DNA of 64,000 nucleotides from Eremophila alpestris peregrina (GCA_009792885.1 WMCF01000081.1:125072-189071), one strand, 5' to 3'; positions 24,300-38,339 are shown, numbered from the stretch's first letter. A program made the numbers and translations. Notes: generated from the sequence alone by a model not told the origin.

Positions 24300-27200
24300 T
24301 GGGAGCAGAAGACCAAGATTAGAATGAATCTGTAAGCACAGTTTGCTAATACAACATCACTAATGGAAAATCAGTTTTCACGTCTTGAATTTTCAGAATC
24401 CATTTTAAGATCTTGAGTTTTCAGATTGAATGAGATCTTATAAGAATTGAAGGACCTATTGTTGGTCTATGTTTGTTTTATTAAGAGATTTCAGGAAATG
24501 CTTTCTGTCAAGGCTAACTGCATGCACATGGTTATCTTCAGCTTTAAACTCTCTCCCAAAAGGTACAAGGAGAAGAGTAAAGAGTAAAAGAAGGCTGGAA
24601 GCACCTAAGATTCCTGGAGTGCTCCAGGTGTTCTGAGTGCTGAGGCCTTGATAGCATCCTGCTGCCTTGAAAGATCAGCAGGCAGGTGGTTGAAGACAAT
24701 GATGTTTGGTGATATTAAGTGTTTACACCCAGTAGCTGTGAGTCACTGGAAAACTTTCTGTTGCAGGAATCCTGTGCTCTCCTATGATAAATTAAAAATA
24801 AAATAGCCAATTCCACAATAAATTTACATTATGGTGGGTAAAGTAAGTCATTTACTTTCCTCAAATTAAGAGCAGCTCCAAAAATAACTTATTTGTTTAT
24901 CGATGGACCTGAAGAGCTTTGATTGTAGTAAAAAACCCCAAAACCCATATACTCAGCCAAATTTATATTGCAGCATTCTGATTTCTAGCTCTATGACATA
25001 CTTTTGGTTTTGAATTTGTTACTTTGCTTTTAGTTTGAGGACCTTTGAACATAGCCCTATGCTTTGTTTTTTGCCAGTGGGAGAGAAGACCTTTTGTAAA
25101 AGCAGCAGTTTTAGTGAGAATTCCATGGCTAAGGTTCATAATAGTCAGACCTTTTTTTAAATTGTAAGCAGCAGTCCTTTTTTTAAATTTGTGATGAAGG
25201 AGAAGGTTTCATAACCCTGCTTAGCCTTTTTTCATGCTATGTGATTTACTTTAATAAAATACAACTTTGCCTTGGGCTTTTTGCTGGCTGTGCTGTAAGA
25301 CTTGTACCCCAAAATGTGTTTGTCAATCTCTGTCACATCTGTTCTTATCTACATTCATCTCCCTGTCTATTTACATAACCTTCTGTACCATCAAAGGCTT
25401 ATCAGCACAAGAATTCTGGAAAATACCCTGTTACAGAGCTACCAGTGTGAGAGGCCTGTGTTTCTCCTCTTGCTTCTGAAAGGATGCTGCACACCTTTGT
25501 CACATTGTAACACACAACTGGGAGGGCCTTGCAATTAGGTGAGGCTGTGCTTTCAAGGAAGAGTGAGCACAGGACTGTGAATGCTCAACACTTGATTTCT
25601 GATTGATTTTCTTTTCTATCCCTGTAATGAGAGCTCACAGTACCAGGGAGATGCTCCATGAAAGAGCTACGCAAGTTTCTTAGAGAGCCTCTGAGATGGG
25701 GAAGCACAACAGTGGTAACTCCAGCACTTTTTCTCTAAAAAAATTATATCTCTGAGTACTGATTCTGTTTGTCCTATACAATTTGTCCTTTATGCAAACA
25801 GTTGGAAAGGAGAGAATTACTAACTAGATGAGGGTATAAGACATGCTTGACTGGTCAAGGGGTAATCTTATCAATATGATAAGAGCAGTATGTGTATGGC
25901 AACAAAAGAATGTGAAAATGTAGAATTCTGTAGTGGAAAGAAACCTGGATTGCAGCTGGTTGCCTGTAAAACTCATGAATAGCAGTAACTAAAAAACTTG
26001 AGTGGCAATCCTGCTGTTGAGTTGGTAGCGGATTATAGCCCTGCCTCTGAGCATTTTCTAGGCTGCTGACATGTGGGTTATTTCTGTTACTTTCTCTTCT
26101 GTGTGTTTTTTCAGCTGCAGGATCAAGAGGACTAGAACAAATAGATATATTTTGCTGCAAGATATCCTTATCATTGTGTATGTTGGAATTTTGTGTGGTG
26201 TTGGGATTTTGCTGGTTTTATTTTAAAGTCTTATTTTGCTTTCTCTTATCACTAGCTGTGATCAGTATCTGATCTCTTAGTGTTCTTTGAAGATTAAGCA
26301 AAACAGGGATAGAAAATATTTGGGGAGTTTTGCATTTGCAATTTATCTTATTGGAAAAATCCTGGACTCTTGTCTAGGTCTATCTTTTAATGTTTCTATT
26401 TATGTCTTTCCACAAATCCATTTCACACTGCTACCCCCGATTCTGGCATTACATGCTGATGTTTTTTTCAGCATAGGGCTTCATCTGATGCACCTGTGAG
26501 TTTGAACTAGAGCTGTCTTGCTCCTGTTCAGCTTTTCTCACTTTTTATTTTCTGCAGAACCATTGGTGCTGTCTCTCAGGATCTCATTCAAAACACCTTT
26601 GCACATTTATATTCTCAAACGCTTCATTAGTCAGGTCTAAAATAACAATTTCTTCCACCTTTTTTTTTTTTTTTTAATCTCCTGAATCAAAACTTTTCCT
26701 CGTCACTTTTCCTGAATTTTTGGTTAGCCTGTGCCCAGGTAGATGTTTAGAATGCAAAATTGCCATCAACAGTTGTGAATCTCTCAAGGCCACTTTCTTA
26801 GCTCTATCCCACAAGTAATCCAGAGCTCTAAAGCTGACCTTAGAAACACCACAAAGGACCCATTAATCTGCTGCACAGTTACAGCATAGAACTGCTGTCT
26901 AGGGTTTTCATATGTTTTAATTATTTTTTTAAACTTCCTTTTATTGCTGTCAGCTGAGCTAGATCAGGACAGGCTGAAATTAGTTCATAAGTTACCCCAG
27001 GCATTGTCTCTGCTCCCAGCATCACCTTGGAGCCTTGCAGCTCACCATCTCCATCTCAGCCCTACAGCATTCTGCCCAAAGTGAATACAGGGAGGAAGAA
27101 AAGCAGGAAAATGAGGGTGAGCCACGCAGGGAAGCCAAAATGTGTGCAGGTACTTGGGGGATGGAGACACTTGAAGCAGTTTCTCCAAGAAAAAGCTGGT

Positions 27201-28345
27201 TCAGTGTTTCCCTAGTGTGCTGGGAATATTGGGAAAGTGAGTGACATTCAATAGGAACTCAATGGGTAAAAACTGTGAATCTCTTTAACTGTGTACTTTG
27301 CAAAAACAAAACTGCTTTGTGTAGATTAAGAAGGCATTGAAAATGAGATCATACATACTGTGGGCTCCAGGAGCTATCCTGAGCTCAGCTGAGGAAGAAA
27401 GCAGAATCCTGAGATTCCAGTGTACTAAAACAGAGAATTGCTGATACAACATAAATTGTTGGCTTCAAGGCATTGCTGATGGGCTGTGAAAGGATGGATT
27501 TTGGATTTCAGGAAGGTTTTGCCCCATGTTAAAATGGGCTAAAGGTAAATTATTGCCCCTATTGTTAGTTGTGATATACTGTCTGTGCTTCCATACTGTC
27601 TGTTATTTTGCCTACAAGTGAAGACTCGTAGTCCCTGTCACAGAGAATGCTCTGTTCAAAGGAATCATGGGAAGTGACACCAATAGCGAAGCCGTGTTGG
27701 CAAACTACCCAAATAGTTAAACTTCAGGTTTGAGCAGCAGATTTTCTCTGCACTGAGCTACTTTCTTATGGCTTTCATGGTTTTACTTGCTATGGTATGA
27801 CTTTGATACACTTGTTAGGAGAAGTCTATAGAGGCCACTTGTCTCCTTGGAAACCAGAAGATAAAATTACTCTAGTTGTATCTGTATTTTGATATAAAGA
27901 AACTTTTTCTCCTCCAAAGGATAACTATCTAGACACTGAAGCATTAACAATTTTGTAATGATTTTCTGTCTTTTGCAATGTTCAGGGGGTCTTAAAGTGG
28001 AAGAACAATAACAGCACTCTTAATCTCAGTTGCACTATTTGCTTCAAGCACCTTGCATTCTAATTAGAAATCAAAGCATTGCAAGATGTTCCCTTCACCT
28101 CTTACTCCTGACATTTTGTGGAGTTTCTCTGTCTTTTGTCCAGTTTTCTCTTCAGTGCAAGTTATTTCTATGCAAATGCTTTAAATAAAAGCTTTGTGGT
28201 ATGTTCTTTCTAGAAAACTTGGACTTCTGTTGGTAAAGAGAATTTTTAATCCGTGTCACTGAAGCAGGTGTTTTTATGGATTTACTGGTGCTGTACTACA
28301 AGGAGAAGGAACATGGGAAGGTGCTAAGAGTCCACTAACTGTAAG
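24300..28345. other. AT-rich non-coding region
   Basis: No gene, RNA or clear mobile element was recognised. Short frames near 25.27-25.54, 25.86-26.16 and 27.03-27.24 kb are unsupported by splice signals or recognisable domains. Confidence 0.55.
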
Positions 28346-28348
28346 TCA

Positions 28349-28760
28349 TGTGAAAAACGGGGTTCACTTTCTTGTAAAATTTATAAAAGTTTAATAAAAC
28401 GACAGTAAGAGGCAATATAGCACCGGTTGATGGCCGGGTGATTGGCATTCAGCCAAAAGCACACCTAATAACTGGAAAGCACCTCTTTAAGTACATCAGC
28501 TTATTGAATATTCATATGTTTCATGCATGATTCAAACATTCCTTTAAGATGTTCTTCTGTGGTCTTAAACTCCCCCCCCCCCCAATCTGCTCCCATTCCA
28601 TCTTGTGACTGTATTTCTATTTCTTCTGGTGGTGTCATTCTGCTGCTTCTCTGATAATTGGGGGTCTATAAATTCTTCTCCCGAGGCTCTGGTTTCTCTC
28701 ATTGATATCTTTGTCCAGATAGGATAATCTACAAATGTCAGAAATTTCCTGATTATCTCT
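28349..28760 (-). mobile_element. Decayed endogenous retrovirus 3' end: polypurine tract plus short LTR
   Basis: On the minus strand an A/G-rich stretch leads into a run of 12 G bases (C run at 28572-28583), which looks like a polypurine tract. It is followed by a putative LTR of about 220 bases with a CTTAAAG TATA-like box near 28495, an ATTAAA signal near 28398 and a CA end at 28349 (plus strand TGTGAAAAAC). The left part contains GGTTGATGGCCGG on the plus strand, which resembles a stretch I recall from the leader-proximal LTR of avian alpharetroviruses, so orientation is not fully settled. No protein-coding remnant was recognised. Confidence 0.4.
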
Positions 28761-28811
28761 ATTATTTTCTGGGTTATATAGACAAAAGCAGTCTTTACTT
28801 TAATACCATGC

Positions 28812-28827
28812 TATATATATATATATT
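28812..28827. repeat. (TA)n microsatellite
   Basis: A short perfect TA dinucleotide run of about 8 units. Confidence 0.85.
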
Positions 28828-29699
28828 TTAATCACACTTATTTCTAAGTTTCATTAATAACAGAAGTAAAAAAACCTAAATTAATACAGCAAAATTTTCT
28901 AATATTATACACATAGCAGTCACTTTAATATTAGTGAAAAACCAGCTTTTTTTAAGATGTATTTGTAACAGGTCAGAAACACTTTTAGCAGATAAAATAG
29001 AAGTATATTTGCTATAGTGTGACAAGTGATTTTTTTTTTTACTTAAGGGAGTTGTAAAAAGCTGCATCTAGACAGATGTGCTCTTAGGAGATTTAGTCTC
29101 TAAGCATCTTTGTTCACTATACTATTTCTTTTACATTGCAGTGTTTAATGCAGGGGAAAATAACCACCTACAGAGAGATTAATTTGGTTTGATCTCTATC
29201 ACAACTATTGGCCTTATAATTTAGTCTCAGGCATTAGAAAGATGAGAGTATAATAGAAAATTTCTTCAGTATAATATGTTCATATATTATATTAATGTAC
29301 AGTGTACGACATGTACTCTAAAGCATAGGATTGGTCCTGCCATGCCAAAAATTCACTTTTTCATCTTGTTATGCATCTCTGATTCCTGTCCAGGTGACAC
29401 TTACGAGGTGTCACAAAGGTTACAGCAAAAGCCTGAGCTTCTTAACTCCTAATTTCCTCTAAACCCTACTTTGCTTATAGAGGGGAAACCAAAAGGTTTG
29501 CTTCTGTACTCGACTATTACGAGAACTAGAAAAAATCAATTTTCGAGACTGAGCAGAGCAGTGCATTGGGTATAGATTTGGACTTGAGAAGATTCCAGGG
29601 GACCAAAAATGTAGTATCAATCTGCTGTTGAGGGTTAGATTTGTTTCTTTTTACTTACAGAATTTTTTTCCATAAGTTGCTAGGAGACTAGCTATTGCT

Positions 29700-30386
29700 T
29701 ACTTATGGGTGCTTGACCAAAACAAAGAGGTGGCCAAAAGTTGGGAGGGGGAAGACAATGAGAGTTTTGGGGGCAGGAAAACAGCAGGGCTGGGGGCAGC
29801 TAGTCTGTCTCTTGCTCTCCAGGAGGAGGATGGCTAGGCTGTTTGCTTGCTGTGAGAGTTCACTGTCACCACCAAGTCTGGTCCTGGGAAATCTGCCATC
29901 ATCTGCTCACGTGCCCAGGAATTCTGTGCTCCTCCTCCTGCCCTGCTGGAGCTGGGCTGGCCCGCTGCTTCTTTGGCCCTGCTGTTTTTGCTATGTTGTG
30001 TCCCCACTCCCCCCTGCCCTGCTGGCACATCCCACCCTGCCTGCCAGGGACATCCTGGTGTTCCAGCCCCCACTACAGAGCTTCTGATTTATTTCATCCA
30101 CCACCCTGGGATTTTCCACCATTCCAGCTTGGTACTCTCAGAGTCCTGCAGGGGCACCCCTGGAGGTTCCTGTTTTTGTTTTGTGGTTAATGCTGTTCTT
30201 GTTGTTGTTTGTTTTGGTTTGTTATACATACTAGTAAAGAACTGTTATTGTTAACCCCATACCTCTGCCTGAGAGCCCTTTTAATTTTCTAAATTATAAT
30301 AATTTGGAGGCAGGGGGTTTGAATTCTCCATTCCAAGGGAGGCCCTGGCCCTCCCTAGCAGACACCCGTCTTTTCAAACCAAGACA
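29700..30386 (+). mobile_element. Candidate LTR of an ERVL-type avian retroelement
   Basis: A GC-richer segment ends at 30386 in CAAACCAAGACA, an LTR terminus I recognise from songbird ERV LTRs. Upstream come a T-rich stretch, a variant poly(A) signal AGTAAAG near 30233 and a U5-like segment with GAGAGCCCTTTTAATTTTC and a purine-rich GGAGGCAGGGGG patch. The open frames of up to 130 codons here have low-complexity Pro/Leu/Ser composition and do not look like genes. The left edge is uncertain and no internal retroviral genes flank it, so a solo LTR is likely. The opposite orientation cannot be excluded. Confidence 0.5.
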
Positions 30387-30389
30387 TGT

Positions 30390-31640
30390 GCTCAGAAGGA
30401 TCAAATGCTAAGACAGTCTGAAAATGCTCCTGTTTAACAACCTCACACAGAATCTGTGCATTTCTCTGGGAAAGGATACATTTTCTTTTTTTCTTCAGAT
30501 GAATTGCTGAATGTTTTCTCTAGCAGCAGCCAGTTTAGTTGCCAGGAGTGTGTTGCACCATTCCAGAACAGCAGCTATGTTTATGCTGTCCCAGGAGCTG
30601 ACTATTTCACACATCACACTTTATTGTAGGCTTAGTCTGTCCAACTGGCAGATTATTTCTCCATCCTAATAACAGTTTTGTAATTAATATAACATGCAGT
30701 CCACATTGTCTCTTGTGGAAAATTCAGTTTCCAAGGCTGCTCTGTTCTTTCAAATTTCTGAGCTACCAAAAATTAGGAAGAATTGCCTTGCTGGTACAAT
30801 GTGTGTTTCTTTTACACTCTTGTTGTATGCCCTTATTTTTACTGGGCTCTTGGAGGCTCTTGGTGATGAGAGGTGGAGACACACTGCTCCCAGCAGCATT
30901 CTGATTCTCTTTTCCTGTTTTTTCCTGGTCAGCAGACTTTCTCCTGTCCCCATGCCAAACAACAGCTGTTCATCATCAAACATCTTGTGACTGCATCCAC
31001 TGAATTTTAGAAGTTCAGACTTTGCACTGTTGCATTCTACTTGGAGCAGGTTGCTGTAGAGCTAGAAATGGTTTGATGGAAAACTGGATCTGAAAGTGAA
31101 TTTGGCTATTTGGGCAAGTTATGTGGCACGTTAGATGGTAAGTAATTGTTCTGGCATTGGAATGCTTTGCATACATGTTCTTTCTCTGACTTCCCAGCTC
31201 AGGACCTGATTTCTGGTTACTTTCATGTGTCCTGATAAACAATGGCTCGAGCCCAACTTTCCATGCTACATTGAGTTTCATGAAGGGAAGCCTTTTGTAA
31301 TCTGAAACAAAAATATGAAATAACTACTTTGTGTCTTTTTGTGCAAAGCAAAGCTTGTTAAAGGATGTGTGTGTGTTCAGATAAATTTATCCATGGAGAA
31401 ATGGACATGAGTTTCTGTTAGCATTTAATATTCTGCAGTGTTTTTCTGTGGTTAACCATTAGTGAGTTTCAAAGTGACAGGAATTGGCGTCATGACTAAA
31501 TTGTGCACAGGGCTTAGTATTTTACCATTTATATGAAAAAGCTACTACTGCTTCTTCTTCCTGACTTATAATATAACATGGGATAACAAATTGAGTAGCA
31601 CTAAATGTAGGAAGATATGCCTGTCTAATACATTTCCCAT
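30390..31640. other. Non-coding spacer between LTR candidate and CR1
   Basis: Short overlapping open frames occur on both strands near 30.69-30.99 kb and 31.0-31.28 kb. None shows a recognisable domain or splice context. Nothing else stands out. Confidence 0.5.
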
Positions 31641-31645
31641 TTTTC

Positions 31646-32593
31646 ATTCTCACAGAATATTCTGAGTTAGAAGGGACATACAGGTATCTCCAAAGAGAAA
31701 TTCCTGGCCCTGTGTAGGACACCCCAAGAGTCAAACCCTGTGCATGAGAGCATTGTCCAAACACTTGAGCTCTGTTAGGCTTCATGCTGTGACCACTTCT
31801 CTAGGGAACCTGTTCTAGTGCCCAGCCACCCCCTGGGTGAAGAACCTTTCCCTGATGTCCAACCTAAAAATCCCCTGACACGACTTCAGGCCATTCCCTC
31901 AGGTCATGAGACTGTCACCACAGAGGAGAGATCAGTGCCTACCCCTCCTCCTCCCCTCATGAGGAAGATGTAAACTGTGATGAGGTCTGACCTCAGTCAC
32001 CTCCAGGATGAACAGACCCAGTGCCCTCAGATGCTCCTCACAGCTTCTCTTCCAAAACCTTCTCCATTCTTGTGGCCTCCTCTGGATATTCTCTAGTACC
32101 TTTATATCTTTTTTATATGTGTGCCCAAAACTGCCTCAGGACATGAGGTAAGGCCACCCCAGCCCAGAGCAGGACCATCCCCTCCCTTGCCCAGCTGGTG
32201 ATGCTGTGACTGATGCCCCCAGAACAGAGATGTATCTCCCGGCTCCAGGGCACTGCTGACACACATTCAACTTTCCATTGACCAGGACCTCAGGTCCCTT
32301 TCTCTGGCAAGGTTTTCTAGCCTCTCATTCCTCAGTCTGTCCATACATCCAGGGTTGCCCCAGGTGCAGAATCCAGCACTTGTCCTTGTTAAAATTCATG
32401 TGGTTGGTGATTGCCCAGGCCTCTAAATTATCAAGATCTCTAGGCAGGGCCCCTCTGTCTCAAGGGACACAACAGCTCCTTCCAATTTATCAGCTCCTAG
32501 ATTAGTGTCTCCTGAATCCTGTGTCCAAGTCATTCAGGATTTTGCAGAGCACAGGGCCAAGGATGGAGCTCTGGGGAGCCCCATTAGGGCCAG
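31646..32593 (-). mobile_element. CR1 LINE, 5'-truncated, minus strand
   Basis: This is the clearest LINE in the window. Its 3' end lies at about 31646, where the minus strand reads through CCCTTCTAACTCAGAATATTCTGTG into the typical CR1 terminal octamer region. At the other end, near 32520-32593, the minus strand still encodes the end of the CR1 reverse transcriptase (GAP..SILGPVL followed by a NDLD-like motif). The rest is the CR1 3' part with diverged coding sequence and untranslated region. The length of about 950 bases and missing 5' end fit the usual 5' truncation from incomplete reverse transcription. It is decayed and inactive. Confidence 0.85.
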
Positions 32594-32599
32594 GTAATA

Positions 32600-35500
32600 T
32601 GGTGTTTGTAGATTGCTAGATCATATTTTGGTGCTCAACTATGAGGAACTGTCAGGAAGATATTTTCAAAAGTAACAAATCCAAAGGCAGCCAAATTGCT
32701 GGCTGCTAGAAACTGCCATGGAAGCTTACAATGAGAAAGCAATAATAGGCTAAAGACTGCATGTAAATTGTGTATGTCCAAATAAAGCTGAAGTTGCCAC
32801 AGATGAAGTCTTACGTGCAGAATTTACAAAGCCCAAGGAAGAGTCTTGTCTTTTAAGGGCTCTCTGGAAAGGAAGATCAAAAGTTTTTTACTAAATGCTT
32901 GCCAAAAAACCCCATAAAAACATCTCTATAAACTACTATCAAGGCACTTAGATGCCTGTATCAGTTGGATTTTTCTCTATGGAAACTGGAAAAAAACTGT
33001 TGTAGAAAGTGGGTTTTTTCTCTACAAAACACACAGGATTGACCTGTTACCCTTTTTGAACCAAATGTATAACTCCATCTAGTTTAATTTAGCTTCCATG
33101 GAAATCAATTGTGAATTGTCTCACTCTTTCCTAGTCAGTACTAGAGAATTTTAATGGTTCAGGATTGATCTCTTTAGCCCTGGAATAACTTACATCAAAG
33201 TGGTTTGGTAGAGACTCATTTAATTTTTCTGACTAATACTGTCTCAATTTTAGCCCGTTGGGAATAATTCTGAAAGCTGGATGGGTGCTGAGATGGGCTA
33301 ATAAAGCCTTTATAGGATGTAGGTAGTGTGATGTTCCTTCACTTCTAAATAAAACTCTAGTTTTATGCATCTAAGATGTTAGCAAAATTTCCTCTTTGTG
33401 TCCATGGTTCTGATGTGAGTATTCAACAGCATAAAGAAAGCGGCATTAATAATAGAATTAAAAAGTGTTTTGTATTGGAAGAGTATGGAAATGATAGTTT
33501 GAATTTCAGCTGAAGATAAACTTTGTGTAATGCAGCTCTGCTTTCATTTTGAAGTCAGAACTTTATGACTTGTGATAGATCTTTGCTTTGTGGAGGATCT
33601 CTACAGCTAGATGTGTTTTAGTGAATCTGTTTTTCTTTGGTATGTACAGTTATATTAGTAACTAACTGCAGCTTGGCTTGAAATATTTTTATCCCACCCA
33701 GAGGGAACTGGAAAAGAAGCTGAAAAATAAAAGCAAACATTTTGTTCTAATACTAATGCTTCATTTTCTTTGGAGTTTATAAAAATCCTGGAACTCTTAA
33801 ACTACTTCCTGTGTAATTATGTGAATTATTGGCATGAGTCAAGTTTACATGAAGCTATTTGTCAGTAAGGTGGAATTTTCCACATGAAACTCTTTTTTTC
33901 TTTAGTTGGGATGCTTTGGGAGTTTTATTGGATTAGCCTAACACTTAGGTTTTTGAGAGATTTTGCATATCTCTGAAAAAGCTTTTCCAGGAGACTGCAA
34001 GTGAGCTTGCTTTCCAAAATGCTCGAGGTGAATACAGTTTAAATTAATTAGAATGAATAACTGGATGCAGGACTTCTTATGTTTCTATATAATCTATTCC
34101 TAAATAGATAAAAGTGTGTAGGAAAGGCAGGTTGGGAAGCCCTCGTTCTGTGGAAAGGTTAAAACTCTGTTAAAACTTGGTGACTTTGATAGACTGTTCA
34201 TAGATTAAAGGTTTCCTGAGCATATGTGCATTTTTAAAAAGACCCTAAGGGCTACGGTTGAAGTTTCAATATTGTCTGAAACAAATATATTATTTCAGTC
34301 ATCCCCTCTTACTCAACGTCATCACTTGATGCTGTACAGTCTGTTAAATTCTAAATCAACCAGTTAGTTCCAAAACTTCTGTTTTTTTAAAACCAGTACA
34401 AAATCTTTGTACAAGTAGTATTTTGTTCAATTACTGGGGAAACCAGGACTCCATTGGGGTGATTTTTTGAGCAAAATAACTAATTTCATAATCATTTCAG
34501 CTTATTTGATTTTGCTACTGTAGTACCAGAAGATAATTTACTAACTGTTGCATATTCTATTGACCTATTGATTCTGTAGGTTTTACGCAAACTTAGAAAA
34601 TATTCTTAGGAATTTTTAGGAATATTAGATTTTTCTTTCTCATTGGTTTAAAAAGGGAAGTAAGAATGTTGGCTGCATTAGGATATTGGGGCTGTTTTTT
34701 AGAATCTATTTGTGAGTAATAAAAGTGCTAGATTAAGTTTGCTATGTCAGAGGCAATGGAAGTGCTGATTCTACTTGCATTTTTATAGCGGAAAGATACA
34801 ACAGATGTTCAAGAAGATGTTGGGAAACAGCCAGTGCATTAACATAGCATCCAGCTTCTTCTTTTGCCTTGCCATGTAAAAATAAATGTGGCAAGAAGTG
34901 CAATTATTTTTGCTATTTAACACCAATCTCCTAGATTAAGTTTGTTTGCAACTTTTTGTAATTTATCATGTCAGCAATCGTTAGATGAGAAATGTTATTT
35001 GGATGATGTTATTTGGATTTTACTTAGACCAAATCTGAGCAGTGCATTCCTGGAACATGATAGACCTCCAGTAGAGCTGTCATATGCACAAAAACCACCA
35101 CTAGGCAAACATAAATATGAAAAATAATCAAGTATTAGAACATTTGCTGGAGAGTCAGGAGAAATATCTAAAATACTTGGGCAATTTCCTGTTTTTTTTA
35201 ATGAATAAAAAAGGACCTTCATCAGATATGCTGTAATATCAAGATCAAACATCCCCATGCAGACAGTTGGGTGCAGTGTGCAGTAAATACGTAGTAAGAG
35301 TTAAATCATCAAATTAAAGTCCTGCTCTCCATTACAATTAAATCAATCTCTTTTTTTCTTTTTCTATTTTTTCCCCTTTCTTTAAGGCAATTTCTGAATC
35401 AAATAGAAGTGGCTGCTCCCAGACTTTCAGAAAGCAGGAATTAAGAAACAGACTTTAATAGCTGCATTGGCTTCAAAGTACACAAAGTCTTTGGAAAAAT

Positions 35501-36010
35501 TTTGCCTTGTCCAACTCCCTCTTGAGTTGTTGGCACCAGCTGTGTGGGATGCCAGCTGAAAAACTCTACTGGGAGGTAACTATTCAATGCTCACTGATTT
35601 TTTTATTATTTCTTCATTTTGCTCTTAATTCTATCATTTTTAATCTGCACTGCAATATATTTAATAATAGAATGAGAAGTATTGCAAGGGTCCTTAAAAA
35701 GTTCTAAGTGTGAATAGGGTATTTTTAATGCATCAGTGCTGTGCTGGACACTTATGGTATGTATTTTAGAAATATGAATAATTTGAGTACTTGTGGGAAA
35801 AATACAATTAAAATTGAAAAAATAGCATAACTTTTGGGCCCTAACTACCAAGTTTCTATCTCTAGAGTCAATATCTAGAGTTTTGTGTCCTCTGCACAAG
35901 GCCATGCTGAAGAAGTTCTGTGTAGATGTGCAGTGTAAATGTGAAACATAACCATGCTTGTCAGAATTCAGTGTCTAGATTGCTCTGAGTTTTATAGTTT
36001 AGTTTTGTGT
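32600..36010. other. AT-rich non-coding region
   Basis: No exon, RNA gene or mobile element was recognised. Confidence 0.55.
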
Positions 36011-36019
36011 AGTCCTGAA

Positions 36020-36080
36020 CGCAGCAGGGAGTTGGACTTGATGATCTTTGTAAGATCATTCTGATTTGAGGTGTTCTATG
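36020..36080 (+). mobile_element. CR1 LINE 3' terminal fragment
   Basis: The plus strand carries GGGAGTTGGACTTGATGATC followed by a diverged TTCTGATTTGAGGTGTTCTATG, matching the conserved end of avian CR1 (GGACTAGATGATC...TTCTATG pattern). Only about 60 bases remain. Confidence 0.75.
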
Positions 36081-36084
36081 TTAA

Positions 36085-38335
36085 TTTTTAATTCCTTTTT
36101 TTTGTGTGTCAATGCTGCTTTTCATGGGGCTTTGGAATGAAATTCCTGTCACAACAAAAAATTTTGAGCTCTTGAGGATGTTTTATTTTGGTTTTTCTCT
36201 AAACTAATTAATAAAGCTGTGAGATTTACTTTTGCAGGATGCAATAGGGAGCAAAACTACGAGTTCAGAAAGTAAATCTGATAGAGTTATGGAGGAAAAA
36301 CCCCTGAGGTTCAAGAGGCTTCCAAACAGCAGATAGCCAGAAGCAAGTTATCCTAGACAAGAGAACCCACCTTGGGTTTTGTAATTATTTTTCCCCTCAA
36401 AGATGTTCTTTCTGTGTTGGAGAGCATCTGATGAAAAAATATATATATTATAACTCTGTGCTGAGGCTTTTACCTGTCCTTAGCTGGACAACCTGGCTGG
36501 ATCTAAGTATCCTTTTTTCATACCTTAATCTTTTTAACACTTACTGGATTTGGATGTAGAAGGTATCAAGAGAAAAGGATGGTGGGGGAAGGAAATAGTG
36601 CTTGTGTGCCACACCTCCCAAGGCTGTCCTCTCCAGATGAAGCCGTGGATCTGACAGGCTCCAGACATCCTGGATCCTGCCATCTGCTGCAAGTGGATGA
36701 GTAAGAACAGTTTGTCCATTGCTCTGTCTTATTTTGAAACATACGAATGAGTTTAGAGGATAATTTGCAGAAAGTGACATCCATGTGCAAAACCTGGTAA
36801 CTTTGAGCCAGTTCCTTTTCAAAATTATTTACATATCTGCTGAATAATTTTGGCGAGGGAAATTCTGCACAACCCACATGTAAATAACTTGTGACAGTAT
36901 TTCTTGTTGCAAATTTGAACCACCAGGGTTAGAAAGAAATAAAATCATGTGTTGCTCCTCCTTGGTAGGATGAGGCATAACTCCTCACAACAGCAAACAA
37001 GAGATGCTGTTGCTTTTTTTGCCATCATTTTAAGACTGTTCCTTGCAAATGTGTGCAACATCTGTCTTGTCAGTGGTGAGTTCATGATTCCACATTCCTG
37101 ACTTCAAAAATGCAGTGATACTAATGTTAATTATTCCTCTTGGGAAAGAATACTGCAATAGCTATGGTGATGCTTTTTGCAATGTACTGCCTTTGTAATT
37201 TTATTATCACTCTCAATGCCTACATTATTTCTGAGTAAATATAATTAGAAGTAATAATGGAGTCTTGTTAGGAAAAAAACCTGCTGGTGTTTTTCCCCCT
37301 CTATTCTACATTGAAACTTTCTCTCTTTTCTTACCTCTCACTATTTTCTCTTATATGTGCAAGAAAGATTTGGTAAATATATGCCTTTGTGGCTGGCTTA
37401 CACGGGAATTTTCAGTGTCTTTGGAGTCCAGTGATGACCTGCTGGACCATCAAAAACCATCAAAACATGCCTGTAGGTGAGCAATGCTTAATAATATGAC
37501 TAGAAATAATTTAGTAACTCATATTTTCTGTATGTTTTTACTTGGCTTGTGTGCAGCCTGCTTTTGGTACTGAAACAAGAGAGAACACTGAGCACACATG
37601 TCTCTAAAATATGAGTTTTCTGTGGTGGGGCAGAATGTTTCAATGGTCAGCAAATACTAAATGTTGTTAAACCACATTCTACACTGCTTCTGTCTTAAGG
37701 TAGTAAAACTTCCTCTGAGGAGTGTTTGAATTCCCATTAGGTTGGATAAGTATTGCAAAAACTACCATTGTATTTCAAATCTCTTTGATACAGTGTAAGA
37801 CTATAAAATCTGTTACCTATGTTAACACAAGCAGGGATTTCAACAGGGGAGGTGAGACAATAATGCACAGAACATCTTCTTCCAGTCCTTGCAGCTCAAG
37901 GCTTATAAAGGCATCTGTTAAATGCTGGATGGAGATATGACTGCTTTGGAAATGCTCTTTTTTGTTGTTTTCCAGACACCATCATCCTAAATTTCCTGAA
38001 GACATGTTCTGTTTGTCCTGATAGCAGAATTTCAAAGAATGATTGACTGATTCTGTTATTAAAGACTATGCCTGAGAGGAAAAAGCTGCTCAGTCTTTTG
38101 TCTGTCAGATTTTTTTCATTGCCTTCTATGTGTTCATGTTAATGTAAATGCTCATATTGATTACAAACTGTAGCTTTACTTCAAATAATGCGTTTTTGAA
38201 GGTTTAGCAATGATGTGTGTTTGAAATGTGTAGTACAAATGTAGGATCCTAATATATGTTCTAGTTTCTTCCTGCTGTTCAGCTGTGACCTGGGCTGTGT
38301 TATTCAGAGTGAAGCTGCCACCTTTCCCAGCCCAC
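36085..38335. other. AT-rich non-coding region
   Basis: No gene was recognised. Overlapping minus-strand frames at 36.53-36.88 kb lack domains. Confidence 0.5.
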
Positions 38336-38339
38336 CCCT

